Made by a program: the position numbers and the translations under genes | The notes under the pieces: model-generated | Told to the model about the DNA's origin: nothing | Database searches by the model: none | The model's input: the letters and a program-made list of their open reading frames with translations, nothing else | In this document: positions 53,294-63,220 of the stretch, in pieces | Position numbering within the stretch: the stretch's first letter is position 1 | Layout of the letters: each line of letters opens with the position of its first letter | Source: Diploptera punctata | Taxonomy: Eukaryota > Arthropoda > Insecta > Blattodea > Blaberidae | Direction of reading: 5' to 3' | Assembly: GCA_030220185.1 (NCBI GenBank) | Contig: JASPKZ010009882.1 | Location: 62,001 to 126,000 of the forward strand | Length of the DNA stretch: 64,000 nucleotides

Positions 53294-54847
53294 CACTGCT
53301 CAAAACAATTAGAGGAACACTTGTAATAAATTGAATAAGTAATTGTTTTTTAAAGCTGTGATGCTGAAAGTTGGACAATATGTAAATTGAATTATTAATT
53401 TTATCATTGGATACAAATTTTAAAGATCCATGGCCTAAATACAGAGAAATTACCTCAAATAACAAATATAGAGAATTTTTTTTATTTTGGAAGGCACTGG
53501 CCACTTCTAATTGGTAAGCTTCCTGATGTTGCTATAGTGACGAATGTTGATTATTGCCTTGTTTATTGAAGTCTCTGACAAAATGAGGCATTTAAATGAG
53601 TTTGAAGTGTATCATGCTCTACATCTTTTACGACAAGGTCAATCTCTGCGACAAGTGGCTAGAGAGCTTGGGGTTTCTCCTTCCGTGGTGTCCAGGTTAC
53701 GCAACAGGCACAGAGAGACAGGTCAGTATTGTAGAAGACGTGGCCAGGGCCGTAAATTTAAAACAAGCCCCCAGGATGACAGATACGTTGTTCTTTCTGC
53801 TCTTCGACAGCGTACAAAAACTGCAAAAGACCTGCAGAATGACCTTCATATGGCTTCCGGAATCCGGGTTTCAGACCAAACCATAAGGAACAGATTAAGG
53901 AAAGAGAATATTCGTCCAAAAAGGCCCGTTAAAAAACCACGCTTAACAAATGGGCATAAGGCAGCAAGACGTACGTATGCTGAAAACCATGGTGATTGGA
54001 ACCTGAACCAGTGGGAGTCTGTGCTCTTCTCGGACGAATCCAGGTATCGTCTTACACGTTGTGATGGTCGATTGAGGGTGTGGGGACGGCCAGGAGAAAG
54101 ATTTTCTGCAGAGGCTGTACAGGAAATTGATAGATTCGGAGGAGGTTCCATAATGGTGTGGGCCGGAGTTATGTACAACAATCGTACGGACCTTGTACTT
54201 GTTCCCCAGCGACTGAATGCTGTCCGGTATATCGAGCACGTTCTGGAAGAGCATGTAGTACCTGCTGCCATTGGAGTAGGCCCTGGATTTCTGTTTATGC
54301 AGGATAATGCCAGGGCACATTCTGCGGCTGTCACCAGGGATTTCCTGAGGAGGAATGAAATTGAGGTAATGGAGTGGCCAGCGGTCAGCCCAGACCTCAA
54401 CCCTATTGAACACTTGTGGGATCTTCTAGACAGGAAGGTCAGGAACCGACATCAAGCTCCACAAACTCTGCAGCAACTTGGAGATGCTCTGAAGGAGGAA
54501 TGGGAGAATATCCCGCAAGAGGAAATCCAGAATCTTATTGGGAGCATGCCACGAAGGTGCCAAACTGTCATCGAATGTCGTGGAGGCCATACACGATACT
54601 AACTCTATATAACGAGTGTTTAACTTTGAAAAATAAGCACAAGATTCAATTGCTTACATAGCGGAATTATTTGAAAAGTTAATTGTCAGCGTTATTCATT
54701 TGTTTTTACTGACATGAGCAATAAATAAATAAATAAATAAATAAATAACCACAGATAATGTACTTTATTAATTTCATGTTTGTACCTTTATCCAATGAAA
54801 AAATATTTGCATATTTCATAGTGTTCCTCTAATTGTTTTGAGCAGTG
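53294..54847 (+). mobile_element. Tc1-like transposon, copy 2 (apparently complete)
   Basis: 1554 bp with TA duplications at 53292-53293 and 54848-54849. Terminal repeats CACTGCTCAAAACAATTAG and CTAATTGTTTTGAGCAGTG are perfect over at least 27 nt (the match continues through AGGAACACT). It contains one open transposase gene. A short AAAT run at about 54722-54746 is expanded relative to the copy at 40117. Confidence 0.97.
53583..54602 (+). CDS. Tc1/mariner-superfamily transposase, DD34E, intact frame
   Basis: Cut-and-paste transposase of the IS630-Tc1-mariner group, acting in the nucleus on its own terminal repeats at TA sites. The open frame starts at 53544, but the ATG at 53583 (MRHLNEFEVYHALHLLRQ) is preferred because the first 13 codons precede the conserved helix-turn-helix; both are possible. 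Using numbering from 53544: helix-turn-helix 1 around residues 20-52 (SLRQVARELGVSPSVVSRL), basic GRPR-like patch RRRGQGR at 64-70, second DNA-binding half to about 125 (VSDQTIRNRLRKENI). Catalytic domain: D164 in FSDESRYRL, D254 in QDNARAH, E289 in PDLNPIEHLW. The D254-E289 spacing is 34 residues, as in Tc1 proteins. Length 339-352 aa is usual for the family. No stop or frameshift. The sister copy has a nonsense mutation. Activity is plausible but untested. Confidence 0.95.
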   Translation: MRHLNEFEVYHALHLLRQGQSLRQVARELGVSPSVVSRLRNRHRETGQYCRRRGQGRKFKTSPQDDRYVVLSALRQRTKTAKDLQNDLHMASGIRVSDQTIRNRLRKENIRPKRPVKKPRLTNGHKAARRTYAENHGDWNLNQWESVLFSDESRYRLTRCDGRLRVWGRPGERFSAEAVQEIDRFGGGSIMVWAGVMYNNRTDLVLVPQRLNAVRYIEHVLEEHVVPAAIGVGPGFLFMQDNARAHSAAVTRDFLRRNEIEVMEWPAVSPDLNPIEHLWDLLDRKVRNRHQAPQTLQQLGDALKEEWENIPQEEIQNLIGSMPRRCQTVIECRGGHTRY

Positions 54848-54849
54848 TA

Positions 54850-54914
54850 TATAATAATAATAATAATAATAACAAAAAATAACAACAATAATAATAATAT
54901 TAATAATAATAATT
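54850..54914. repeat. (AAT)n microsatellite
   Basis: AAT/ATA run directly after the transposon's TA. Confidence 0.9.
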
Positions 54915-55459
54915 AACTCAGTGACTCTAACGAACCTGGAGGTTCAAAGCCCGCGCGGACATAAGCTCTCCATACATCACTATTCGGAGTGAATATTATC
55001 CAATTTTCTCTTGTATAATTCACCTCCCTCAAATCATGAGTAATATTAAGCTCCCACCTCTTACTTGGTCCACCTACTGTGTGCTATCCCTCTGTTTTTG
55101 TTTCCATGCCCCTCATTCATTCCCCATTCGTACCACATGTCATGCCCATCGCAATCTACGAGGCTTAACTATTCTTATTACATCTAGTTTTCTATAAAGA
55201 TCATATATTAATTGGTGTTTCCCGTGTAATGTATCATATTTATATTATTATTATTATTATTAATAATATTATCGTATCATTATTGTTATTACCCTATAAA
55301 ATGTTGTTTGTACATGACATTTACATTGTTACATTTATTGTATCTTTAAGTGTTTATAATTAGTATAGTGTATATCTATATTTGTCGAATATTTATTTGT
55401 ATTTGTACTGGTTGAGTGGAAGAGAGGGCTTTATGGCCTTAACTCTGCCAGAATAAATA

Positions 55460-55531
<72 letters not shown>

Positions 55532-55640
55532 GTAATCTCCATTTACATTTTATCGTCACTCTTCGATCAAAAAATTTTCCTAACAACTTAATTCTCAAAT
55601 ACTTGTATTATTTTCTCCTCCCTTAAAGAGTAAAATTGAT
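54915..55640 (-). mobile_element. LINE-1w 3' fragment, split by family E
   Basis: Left piece 54915-55215 (ACGAACCTGGAGGTTCAAAG at the terminus) and right piece 55530-55640 (CTCCATTTACATTTTATCGT) are consecutive in other LINE-1w copies. The intervening 55217-55529 is an inserted family E element. Confidence 0.75.
55217..55529 (+). mobile_element. LINE 3'-end family E, copy 2
   Basis: Ends CTGGTTGAGTGGAAGAGAGG, ATGGCCTTAACTCTGCCAG and AATAAATAAAG plus a long TTA tail (55456-55529), matching 28985-29246. A 5'-truncated insertion without coding sequence. Confidence 0.7.
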
Positions 55641-55775
55641 AATAATATTAATAATAATGATAATAACAATAATAATAATGATAATAATAATAATAATAAT
55701 AATAATGACGATAGTAATAATAATGATAATAAAAATAATAATGATAATAATAATAATAATTATAATGATAATAAA
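55636..55775. repeat. (AAT)n-type imperfect microsatellite
   Basis: AAT/GAT/ACA triplets; the poly-Ile ORF over it is an artefact that also reads into SINE-A. Confidence 0.9.
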
Positions 55776-56263
55776 ATGCCCAGTTGGTATACCAAGAATG
55801 AGGTGGGAGAATAAAATTAACTATGATTTGAGGGAAGTAGATTATACACGTCCACCGCTGTGGTCTCGAGGTAGCGTGCGGCCTTATTACGCAGCGGGCC
55901 CGGGTTCGATCCCCGGTCGGGGCAGTTTTTCTGGGTGAGGTTTTATTCGGGGTTTTTCCTCACCTGTAAGACAAATGTCAGAAAAACTTTAAGGCCCAAA
56001 TGGTCCCCGAAATCATATGGCCATCATCATCATTCACCGGTGCGGAAAGCAACGGGAAGCTACCACACCTAAATTACCTAGTAAACCTGCAAGCATAGCA
56101 TGAACATGCTATGGATGCAGTGAAAGACCTGCTTGGGGGCAGAATTACTATGGATGGAGATTATACAGGGAATGATTGGAAAACTTTAGCTCAGGATAGG
56201 GATGTATGGAGAGCTTATGTCCGCGCGGCCATGAACCTACTGGTTCGATAATGCCAGTGAGTT

Positions 56264-56264
<1 letters not shown>
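55776..56264 (+). mobile_element. LINE-1w 3' end with SINE-A inside
   Basis: Left part 55776-55848 codes for PVGIPRMRWENKINYDLREV; right part 56158-56264 codes for the DYTGNDWKTLAQDRDVWRAY stretch and ends GGTTCGATAATGCCAGTGAG. The SINE-A at 55849-56157 interrupts it. Confidence 0.9.
55849..56157 (+). mobile_element. SINE-A insertion with exact duplication
   Basis: Flanked by AGATTATACA at 55839-55848 and 56158-56167. Head CCACCGCTGTGGTCTCGAGG, box B GGTTCGATCCCC, 3' end GCAGTGAAAGACCTGC and TATGGATGG. The TATC-rich stretch in the middle is shortened. Probably a young copy because the promoter boxes match the family consensus. Confidence 0.95.

Positions 56265-56267
<3 letters not shown>

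Positions 56268-56317
<50 letters not shown>
56268..56317. repeat. (AAT)n microsatellite
   Basis: Replaces the expected TAAG tail of the preceding LINE-1w. Confidence 0.95.
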
Positions 56318-56319
<2 letters not shown>

Positions 56320-57520
56320 CCCCACGTGTCGGAAATTTGAAGGTGATATAGGTGGTCATTTATAAAAGAAAACTGATATAAACTTACGATATATTGCCTA
56401 GGTACAAGCTATTTGGCAATTCATAATTGAATTTTATTTGAAAATTTGTTAAATTTCTACACTATTGTCATTTTAACGCTCCGATTATGCAACATTAAGT
56501 AAAGTGTTACCAGAAAAATACGGTTTAATTAGCACAATTTTTTTTTCTCTACTCCGCATAACCAGCATGGATACAGGCATGTGGAACTTTCTTCAGTAAC
56601 CACTCGAACACGAAGGCGACTGGAGTATTACCAACATAATAAAAAGAAGAGATCTTTTAAATAATAATACAAGCGTAATTTTGTTTAAACCTCCCCAAGA
56701 GTGAAATTGTAATTACATCCAACAGCGTTCCTCAGGATGAGGAGGGGAAGGAGGGAGTATGATGATTATGATTTCTGCTTTACATGCAATTTACTCCTCT
56801 CTCCACGCAAATATTATTTCAATATTTTATTTTATTTTCCTTGTAATGAAATAGGCCCCGGGATATGTCGTGCCTGTGCGACAAAAGAAACAAAAATAAA
56901 ATAGGAACGCTCGTATTTTGTAGCAACGTATATAGATAATTGATGTATTTATAGGATTAGAATTCTGCAGCCAGAGGGTCAACATTACAATTTGAATACA
57001 TCGCAAAAATAAGCTCTTTTTCTCTTCTAACACACTAATATATTCATTCCTACAAGTTTGTCCGTGTCTATTCTTGTTCCTCAAACAGTGGACTGGCGGC
57101 CAAATACAAACCACGTAATTCTTTCTTTTATCCCATGAATGAACAAAAGAAAATGATAGAGTCATCTCTCATTCTATTCTCTCTTTTCTAAGGATTTGAA
57201 TTTCAACAGCTTTGAGCAATCCACATTGTGTTTTTGAGGTCACTGATCGAAATTGTATTCTGCTCAGAGATCTAGGAATCAAACTTAAATATTTTTTATT
57301 ATTTTTATTAATTTTATGTCCACATTCACACAAACACACAAAAACATACACACTCCATGGGACGACAGGCCTGCCACACGAGAATAAAGGTCTCGCATAC
57401 ATATGAATTAAGCACAGAGATGATCATCCTTGAATAGGAATGACATGTGGTCAGAGAACTAGAGCCGCTTCTTCCTATAGGTACCCTAATTCATGATCAT
57501 ACAGCCAAATATACCATGAA
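56318..57520. other. Unassigned sequence
   Basis: About 1.2 kb. The ORFs at 56827-57165 and 57169-57402 (minus) have no motif I recognise. Confidence 0.4.
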
Positions 57521-57524
57521 AAGA

Positions 57525-58130
57525 AAGAATGTCTGAACCGGGATTTTAACCCGGGACCTCTAATTCTATTCGTTAGTGCGTTAGTTGAAGTCCTGCTTCA
57601 GGTATCAATTTTTCTTATCATAACAATTATATATATGATACAACTAAAGAGAAAATAATCAATTGAGTTGATGTTTACTTGATGAGAATCCATATTTATT
57701 AATTAAATAAAAATAAAACGTAGTTTTATTTTATTTTCATATTTATTATAAACAGCTGTCACTGAATTATATAATAAATATGAAAATCAAATAAAACTAC
57801 GTTTTATTTTTAATTAATTAATAAAGAGAAACTATTTGCCTAAACCGGGTTTTGAATCCATGGTCTCCAGCTTCTTGCACTGGCCCACTAAACCATTGTG
57901 CTACTTATGCAATATAGGAAGGGACAAATATTTATCTACTTAAAATTCCCGTGTACCCTATTAGAGCCCGTCTCAGTATAACTCGTGCCTAACACGCGTG
58001 GCTGACCAGACTGGGATCCTAGGTTCGAATCCTGGTGGTTCCAGAGGGGTATTATCTTTAGGTTATATCGGGATTTCTTTGGATTTCTCTCGGGTTCCCC
58101 CGTTTCCCAAATTTCATCTCATCAAAACTC
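57525..58130. repeat. Cluster of tRNA-like fragments around a hairpin
   Basis: Three tRNA-like segments: minus strand about 57525-57600 (GGGTTAAAATCCCGG box B); minus strand 57838-57911 (TAGCACAATGGTTTAGTGGG box A, GGATTCAAAACCC box B); plus strand 57968-58045 (TAACTCGTGCCTAACACG head, GGTTCGAATCC box B) followed by a SINE-like body to about 58130. Between the first two lies an inverted repeat of about 55-nt arms (57693-57747 and 57770-57826; TAAAACGTAGTTTTATTTTA against TAAAACTACGTTTTA). Confidence 0.55.
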
Positions 58131-58266
58131 ACCATTCTCCCTTCACAGGAAACACAGGAACATTCTAAGTTTCTCTACCCGTAGAAGCAAACACAGTGTA
58201 ATATCAACTATATTTCTCAAGTAATAAAATACTGAAATTATAGGCTATAAGTTTAAGCTGGACAGA

Positions 58267-58267
<1 letters not shown>

Positions 58268-58300
<33 letters not shown>
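58268..58300. repeat. (TA)n microsatellite
   Basis: TA run. Confidence 0.95.
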
Positions 58301-58560
58301 CTAAATACTAAAAGGCAATTACTATTAAAATATACACGTACAGCATTTGTATTCGTTCTATTCTAGTATACGGAAGTGAAGTTTGATGTTGACTTAGAAA
58401 GCACAGAAACATTTTTGAATGAAAAAATACAGAAATATACTCGGAAACATAAATGATAATGGAATATGGAGGCTGAGGTATAATAAAGAAATATATATAA
58501 ATAAACTGAATTATAAGCTGTAATTAAATTAAGAAAACTCCAATGGGCTCCGGACTTACA
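58301..58560 (+). pseudogene. Possible RT fossil
   Basis: TRTAFVFVLF(.)YTEVK and the following LRKHRNIFE-like codons resemble the YG.E.W..... block of RT C-termini, but the match is weak and by eye. Confidence 0.25.
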
Positions 58561-58631
58561 AAGAACGGCCCAGCGAAATTTCACGAACATGGTTATGATT
58601 AAGGCTAAGATAATTATTAATATTATAATGC

Positions 58632-60362
58632 AAATTAATGATCTTGAAATTAATACAAAAATACGAACATTAGACAATTATATCAGGGAATTAGGATAGA
58701 GAAGAAAGGGTTTCAGGCTAGAATAAACATAATTCGGAATGAAAATGGGGATATGATTGCTGATTCGAAGAGTATATTAAATAGATGGAAAATAGATTGC
58801 TGATTCGAAGAGTATATTAAATAGATGGAAAAGTTACTTTCAACAGCTATTAAATGTACATACAGAACAGGATATTGAGGAGGATAATTTACAGACAGCA
58901 GAAAAGGTAGTCGCAGAACCAAGTGCATTAGAGGTTGAAATGGCGATAGAAAAATTGAAGATGTATAACGCATCAGGTTCAGGTAAGATCCCAACAGAAT
59001 TCATAAATTCAGGGGAAGAAAAATTGATGGACAAGATACGCTGGTTGCTTAGTATGACTTGGGAAAATGAATCTCTTCCAGATGAAGGGAAAGAATCGAT
59101 TATCGTACCAATCTATAAGGAAGGAGATAAAACTGATTTTAACAATTACAGGGGCATCTCATTACTTTTTCAACTTCATACAAAATTATAACAAATATAC
59201 TACAGATTTTTAGTACAAGACAGATTTTAGAAAATAAATGGGAATATAATTGTACTGTACATCAACTATACGTAGACTTCAAAATGGCATATGATTCAAT
59301 TAAGAGGGAGAAGTGATATAGATCCTGCTGGAGTTCGCAATTCCTAAAACGTTTGTTAGACTTATACGATTGTGTCTAAATGGCACAAAGAGTAGGGTGC
59401 GTGTAGGCAAACAGTTTTCAGATACTTTTGAAATCCAGAATGGGTTGAAGCAAGGAGATGCACTATCTCCTCTACTACTTAATTTTGTACTAGAGCATGC
59501 CATCAGATTTCTAGAGGATGGACAAGGCCTACAACTCAATGGTATTAATAAGCTGTTAGTTTATGCTGATGATGTACTACTATTGGGCGATAGCGAAGAG
59601 ATACTAAAGGCAAACACGCACACAGAATTGAGTAACACTAAGAAATTCGGACTGGAAGTAAATATCAATAAAACTAAATATATGGTCACACATAGAAATA
59701 CATTATATAATGGAAATGGAGAGCTAATGACAAATGAGGGAAATTTTGAGGAACAATAATCACAAATAGGAATGAGATGCACAAAGAAATTAAACATAGG
59801 CTCAATTCTGGAAATGCGTGCTATTATGTATTACAGCGACTCTTGACGACCCAACTCCTTTCAAAAAACGTTAAACTGAAAATATATAAAACTATTATCT
59901 TGCCAGTTATATTATACCGGTGCGAAACATGGACTCTTACTTTAAGGGAGGAAACTAGATTACGAGTAATTGAGAATAAAGTTCTTATGAACATTTTTGG
60001 ACCAAAGAGAGATGAACAGATAGGTGAATGAAGAAGACTACATAACAGTGAACTACATTATCTTTGTAGGAAGCCAGATATAATGAGAACAGTTAAGTCT
60101 CATAGACTGCAATGGGCAGGACATGTGGTACGAATGGGGAATAAAAGACGTGCATGGCAGATTAATGTAGGAAAACTAGAGGGAAAACGCCCAGTTGGTA
60201 GATCAAGAATGAGGTGGGAGAATAATATTAAGTATGAGTTGATGAAACTAGATTATACAGGGAATGATTGGAAAGCATTAGCTCAGGATAGGGATGTATG
60301 GAGAGTTATGTCAGCTCGACCATTAACCTACGGGTTCGATAGTGCCAGTGAGTAAGTAAGTA
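58632..60362 (+). mobile_element. LINE-1w copy with internal duplication and deletion
   Basis: It spans the same region as 32740-34557. A tandem duplication of about 40 bp lies at 58756-58835 (GATTGCTGATTCGAAGAGTA twice). About 95 bp of RT fingers (LVSRLTPYIDDILGDHQCAF) are deleted at about 59200. YADDVLL is at about 59562. The 3' end is GGTTCGATAGTGCCAGTGAG with a TAAG tail. Confidence 0.9.
58940..60340 (+). pseudogene. LINE-1w reverse transcriptase, broken
   Basis: Ordered blocks: SGSGKIPTEFINSGEEKL, SLPDEGKESIIVPIYKEG, NNYRGISLLF; then (after the deletion) LYVDFKMAYDSIKREK, GLKQGDALSPLLLNF, LLVYADDVLLLGDSEE, TKYMVTHRNTLYNGNGE, CYYVLQRLLTTQLLSKN, ILYRCETWTLTLREE, RLQWAGHVVRMGNKRRAW. The EFKYLG codons are lost by a deletion near 59755. 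Multiple frames; inactive. Confidence 0.88.
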
Positions 60363-60464
60363 AGCAAGTAAAATACAAAATATGTACATATTTATGTAAT
60401 AAAGTTATACAAAATATGTAAGAGTACATAAGATTTTCTGAAAGTAAATACATATTATTAAAAA

Positions 60465-60772
60465 GTAAAGTAAAGTAAAGTAATCCCACAACAGGCCCGG
60501 AGGCCCTTGGGGTAGTAGGAGGTTAAGGCTCCCACTTTTTCTAGACAATCGGCACTTGATGTCAGCCGGGTTATCAGCCCTGCGTGACGGTCGCCTTTAC
60601 CCCCAGAACAGGCGTCTGGTACTCATTTCCGTTAGATGCTGAGTCGACCCCAGGGCCATAGTGCCGCCAGATGGTTTGGGTCAGTTAAAAAAATCCTGAC
60701 CCCAACGGGACTTGAACCCTCGACCCTCCGGCTCGTAGCTCAGTGCCTTAACCACTACGCTACGGCGTGCCC
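60465..60772 (-). mobile_element. SINE-B copy
   Basis: Near full length with tail TAAAGTAAAGTAAAGTAATC at the left. On the minus strand, box A is TAGCGTAGTGG and box B GGTTCAAGTCC. Probably among the youngest copies. Confidence 0.9.
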
Positions 60773-60934
60773 CACATACATATTATTAAACATATTAAAA
60801 TTTAATTTTTGTACAAATTTTATACTAAACGTTATCTTTAAGGTATTCCAAGCTTGAAGGGATGGGAATGTGGCTCTGCTAATAGCTTAATAACTTGGTA
60901 AGAAGGTCGTTGTCATGTTTATATTATAAAGTGA

Positions 60935-61200
60935 TCCAACCACAGGCCTTAGGAGGCCCTTCGGCTAGTAAGGATCCCATCATTCTAGACAACAGGCATG
61001 AGATAACAGCCTTGCGTATAGCCATCTTTACCCCCACAGAATAGTATGATACCGATTTTCGTTAGAGGCCGATTCGAACCCAGGTCCATGATGCCGCCAG
61101 AAGGTATAGGCCTGTTTAAAAATCCTGATCCCATCGGGTCTCAATTCTCGATCTTCCGGCTTGTAGAATACTGCCTTAACAAACTATGCCACGGTATGTT
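60935..61200 (-). mobile_element. SINE-B copy, diverged
   Basis: ATCCAACCACAGGCCTTAGG through TCGTTAGAGGCCGATTCGAA to a degraded head (CCTTAACAAACTATGCCACG). About 160 bp beyond the younger copy and much more mutated. Confidence 0.85.
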
Positions 61201-61695
61201 TCCTACAAATTTCTATTGTTTCATTCATTTACAGAGGAGATCGTTCAGGTTTTAAAAGAGATCTTGCAGTTTGAAGTCCTATACACAAATGTTTTAACTG
61301 TCTTCCAGTATCTATATTTATAGTGTCCAGTAATGAAATTACTTTTTGACCGTTTCTCAGCAGCTTCTGATAATTTGGAAAATCTGTTTCAGTGTAGGCC
61401 TAGAATCAGGTACATGTGTTTCTAATTAAAACTAATGTTGACAAACAAACTGTTTTTTTATATAATTTTCCGGTTACGAAAATTATTTTTCTTTAATTAA
61501 GAGGCATAATATGTAGTTTTACACAAAAATCTTTAAAATATATTTAAAAAATATAAAACAATATGTAATTATGACCAAATATATAAAAATATGTAATGAT
61601 AAATTTTCATATATGAGTATGTTTTTAATTTGTGGACATTTATTATTTTTAGCTTTGTATAAGCAAAAGGAAATAATATGTAGGCTAATTATATG
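61201..61695. other. Unassigned AT-rich sequence
   Basis: Nothing recognised. Confidence 0.4.
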
Positions 61696-61915
61696 CAGAT
61701 CCTAGAAGTAGGTATGACAGATCAGCTGTTTGGCAAAAGACATACAGGAAATCTAAGAAAGAGGTGGCTAGATGCTGTTAAAAACAACAGATAATAATAT
61801 TTTTGGAGTGTATGAATTGGAAGGTTCAAGACAGAGAACAGAGAAGATTATAAATCTAGGATTAAGAAGACAAAACTCCTTTTGGACAATAGTGCCATTG
61901 TTCATGATGATTAAA
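61696..61915 (+). mobile_element. RTE-like 3' fossil
   Basis: KRHTGNLRKRWLDAVKNN corresponds to the GRPRKRW...V block and the following codons, then TTGTTCATGATGATT ends the piece in a GATGAT-like tail. Decayed. Confidence 0.5.
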
Positions 61916-62018
61916 ATATGTTTTTTTACAATAAATGCCAAAACTTTTACAATCAACATTTTTATCAGGAATACATTCAGATGTAAGTTTTATATAATAG
62001 AAAGTTTTTATATTAGAA

Positions 62019-62026
<8 letters not shown>

Positions 62027-62069
<43 letters not shown>

Positions 62070-62071
62070 AA
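62027..62071. repeat. (AAT)n microsatellite
   Basis: AAT/ATA triplets with one ACT interruption. Confidence 0.95.
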
Positions 62072-62545
62072 GTCAAGGTAAATATATTTTCTGACAAAAT
62101 CATAAAATTCCAAAATTTAGAATATCACTTTGAAGGATGTTAAAGTTTCCTATCTAAATCAATATAGGTTATATTATGTCATCACGATTGTGTTCTAAAA
62201 TTAAAAGTACCGTACTAGGATTTACATTTAATTTGTAATGAATTAAGGAAAGTAATTTGAAGTATTTTTGCGTATCTATAATTTTAATTTGAGAAAAAAT
62301 AAGAAACCAAGTTCATTACAAAAATATTTGGAAAATACTAACCCCATATTCAAGTCGACAACAGTACATTTGTTAGAATACATATCCTAAAATAATTCAA
62401 ATTCGATTGACCAAATATACAATATTTTGTAACGTGGTAAAATTATCCGCCTATGTACTCTACTGTACTTAAATTTCAATCACTAACAATTTAAGAAATC
62501 CTCTTTTCCAATCTTCTACGAATCTCAAAATCCTAGTTTTTATAC
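62072..62545. other. Unassigned sequence
   Basis: Nothing recognised; candidate upstream intron of the following exon-like ORF. Confidence 0.35.
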
Positions 62546-62899
62546 ATGACACAGTTTGGGAGACATCACAAAAGTCTAGCTAAAATGAGGTATAATTACT
62601 ACCTCCAAGACTATGTATATTTAAAAAAAGAGGTAGCAAGAATGATGAGGTATTACTTTCGTATATTAAATGAATTCCGTGTTTATCCCATTAGAATGTT
62701 ACTACACGAAGGACATTGTGTTATTCCTGAGGACATTTTAATGGCATTTTCGCGTCCAGCCGTCACTCACCTGCGGCTCGACAGAGCTGTCAATCAGCTT
62801 GCAATGCTTCATGACTCCCTGGAACAGCGTTGTAAGCGACAGAGAGATAATTTCATGTATTTGTGTGGAGAAAGGAACCTAATACGTTCCTATACATAG
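62546..62899 (+). CDS. Exon-like ORF of an unrecognised protein
   Basis: 117 codons, rich in charged residues and with a composition unlike its AT-rich surroundings: KMRYNYYLQDYVYLKKEV, YPIRMLLHEGHCVIPEDI, THLRLDRAVNQLAMLHDS and LEQRCKRQRDNFMYLCG. No transposase or RT motif. Two helical, charge-patterned stretches (about residues 12-45 and 77-105) are plausible. A CACAG at 62550-62555 after T-rich sequence could be a splice acceptor, placing the exon start at FGRHHKS; GTAAGC at 62831 and GTATTT at 62856 are possible donors. The last codons (GERNLIRSYT) fall inside the perfect hairpin at 62859-62930 and are probably not native. I do not recognise the family. Confidence 0.35.
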   Translation: MTQFGRHHKSLAKMRYNYYLQDYVYLKKEVARMMRYYFRILNEFRVYPIRMLLHEGHCVIPEDILMAFSRPAVTHLRLDRAVNQLAMLHDSLEQRCKRQRDNFMYLCGERNLIRSYT

Positions 62900-62930
62900 G
62901 AACGTATTAGGTTCCTTTCTCCACACAAAT
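62859..62930. repeat. Perfect 35-nt inverted repeat
   Basis: 62859-62893 and 62896-62930 are exact reverse complements separated by AC. The arm contains GGAACCTAATACGTTCC. The right arm copies the end of the exon-like ORF in antisense. Confidence 0.97.
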
Positions 62931-62933
62931 ATA

Positions 62934-62965
<32 letters not shown>

Positions 62966-63010
62966 CTCAGAGATCCGGGTTCGAATCCCGTCCAGGCATT
63001 TATTTTTCTT

Positions 63011-63051
<41 letters not shown>

Positions 63052-63052
63052 G
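62931..63052. repeat. (TA)n microsatellites around a tRNA-like fragment
   Basis: TA runs at 62931-62965 and 63015-63048 enclose AGATCCGGGTTCGAATCCCG (62969-62988), a tRNA T-arm/box B, followed by TCCAGGCATTTATTTTTCTT. The same ATTTTTCTTATCAT motif follows the tRNA-like piece at 57608. Confidence 0.8.
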
Positions 63053-63219
63053 TTTCCATAAACTAAGTTATATTTTATTTGTGATAATCAGACTTACATG
63101 GTTTACACAAACAAATAAATTAGGCACTAAGAGTTGTCTTGCCATGGATTTATTTCCTATAACAACAGCCACTATTCCACTTCCAATCCTAGATATAAAT
63201 TAAAAATGTACCTTCATAT
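63053..63219. other. Unassigned sequence
   Basis: Nothing recognised. Confidence 0.4.
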
Positions 63220-63220
63220 C

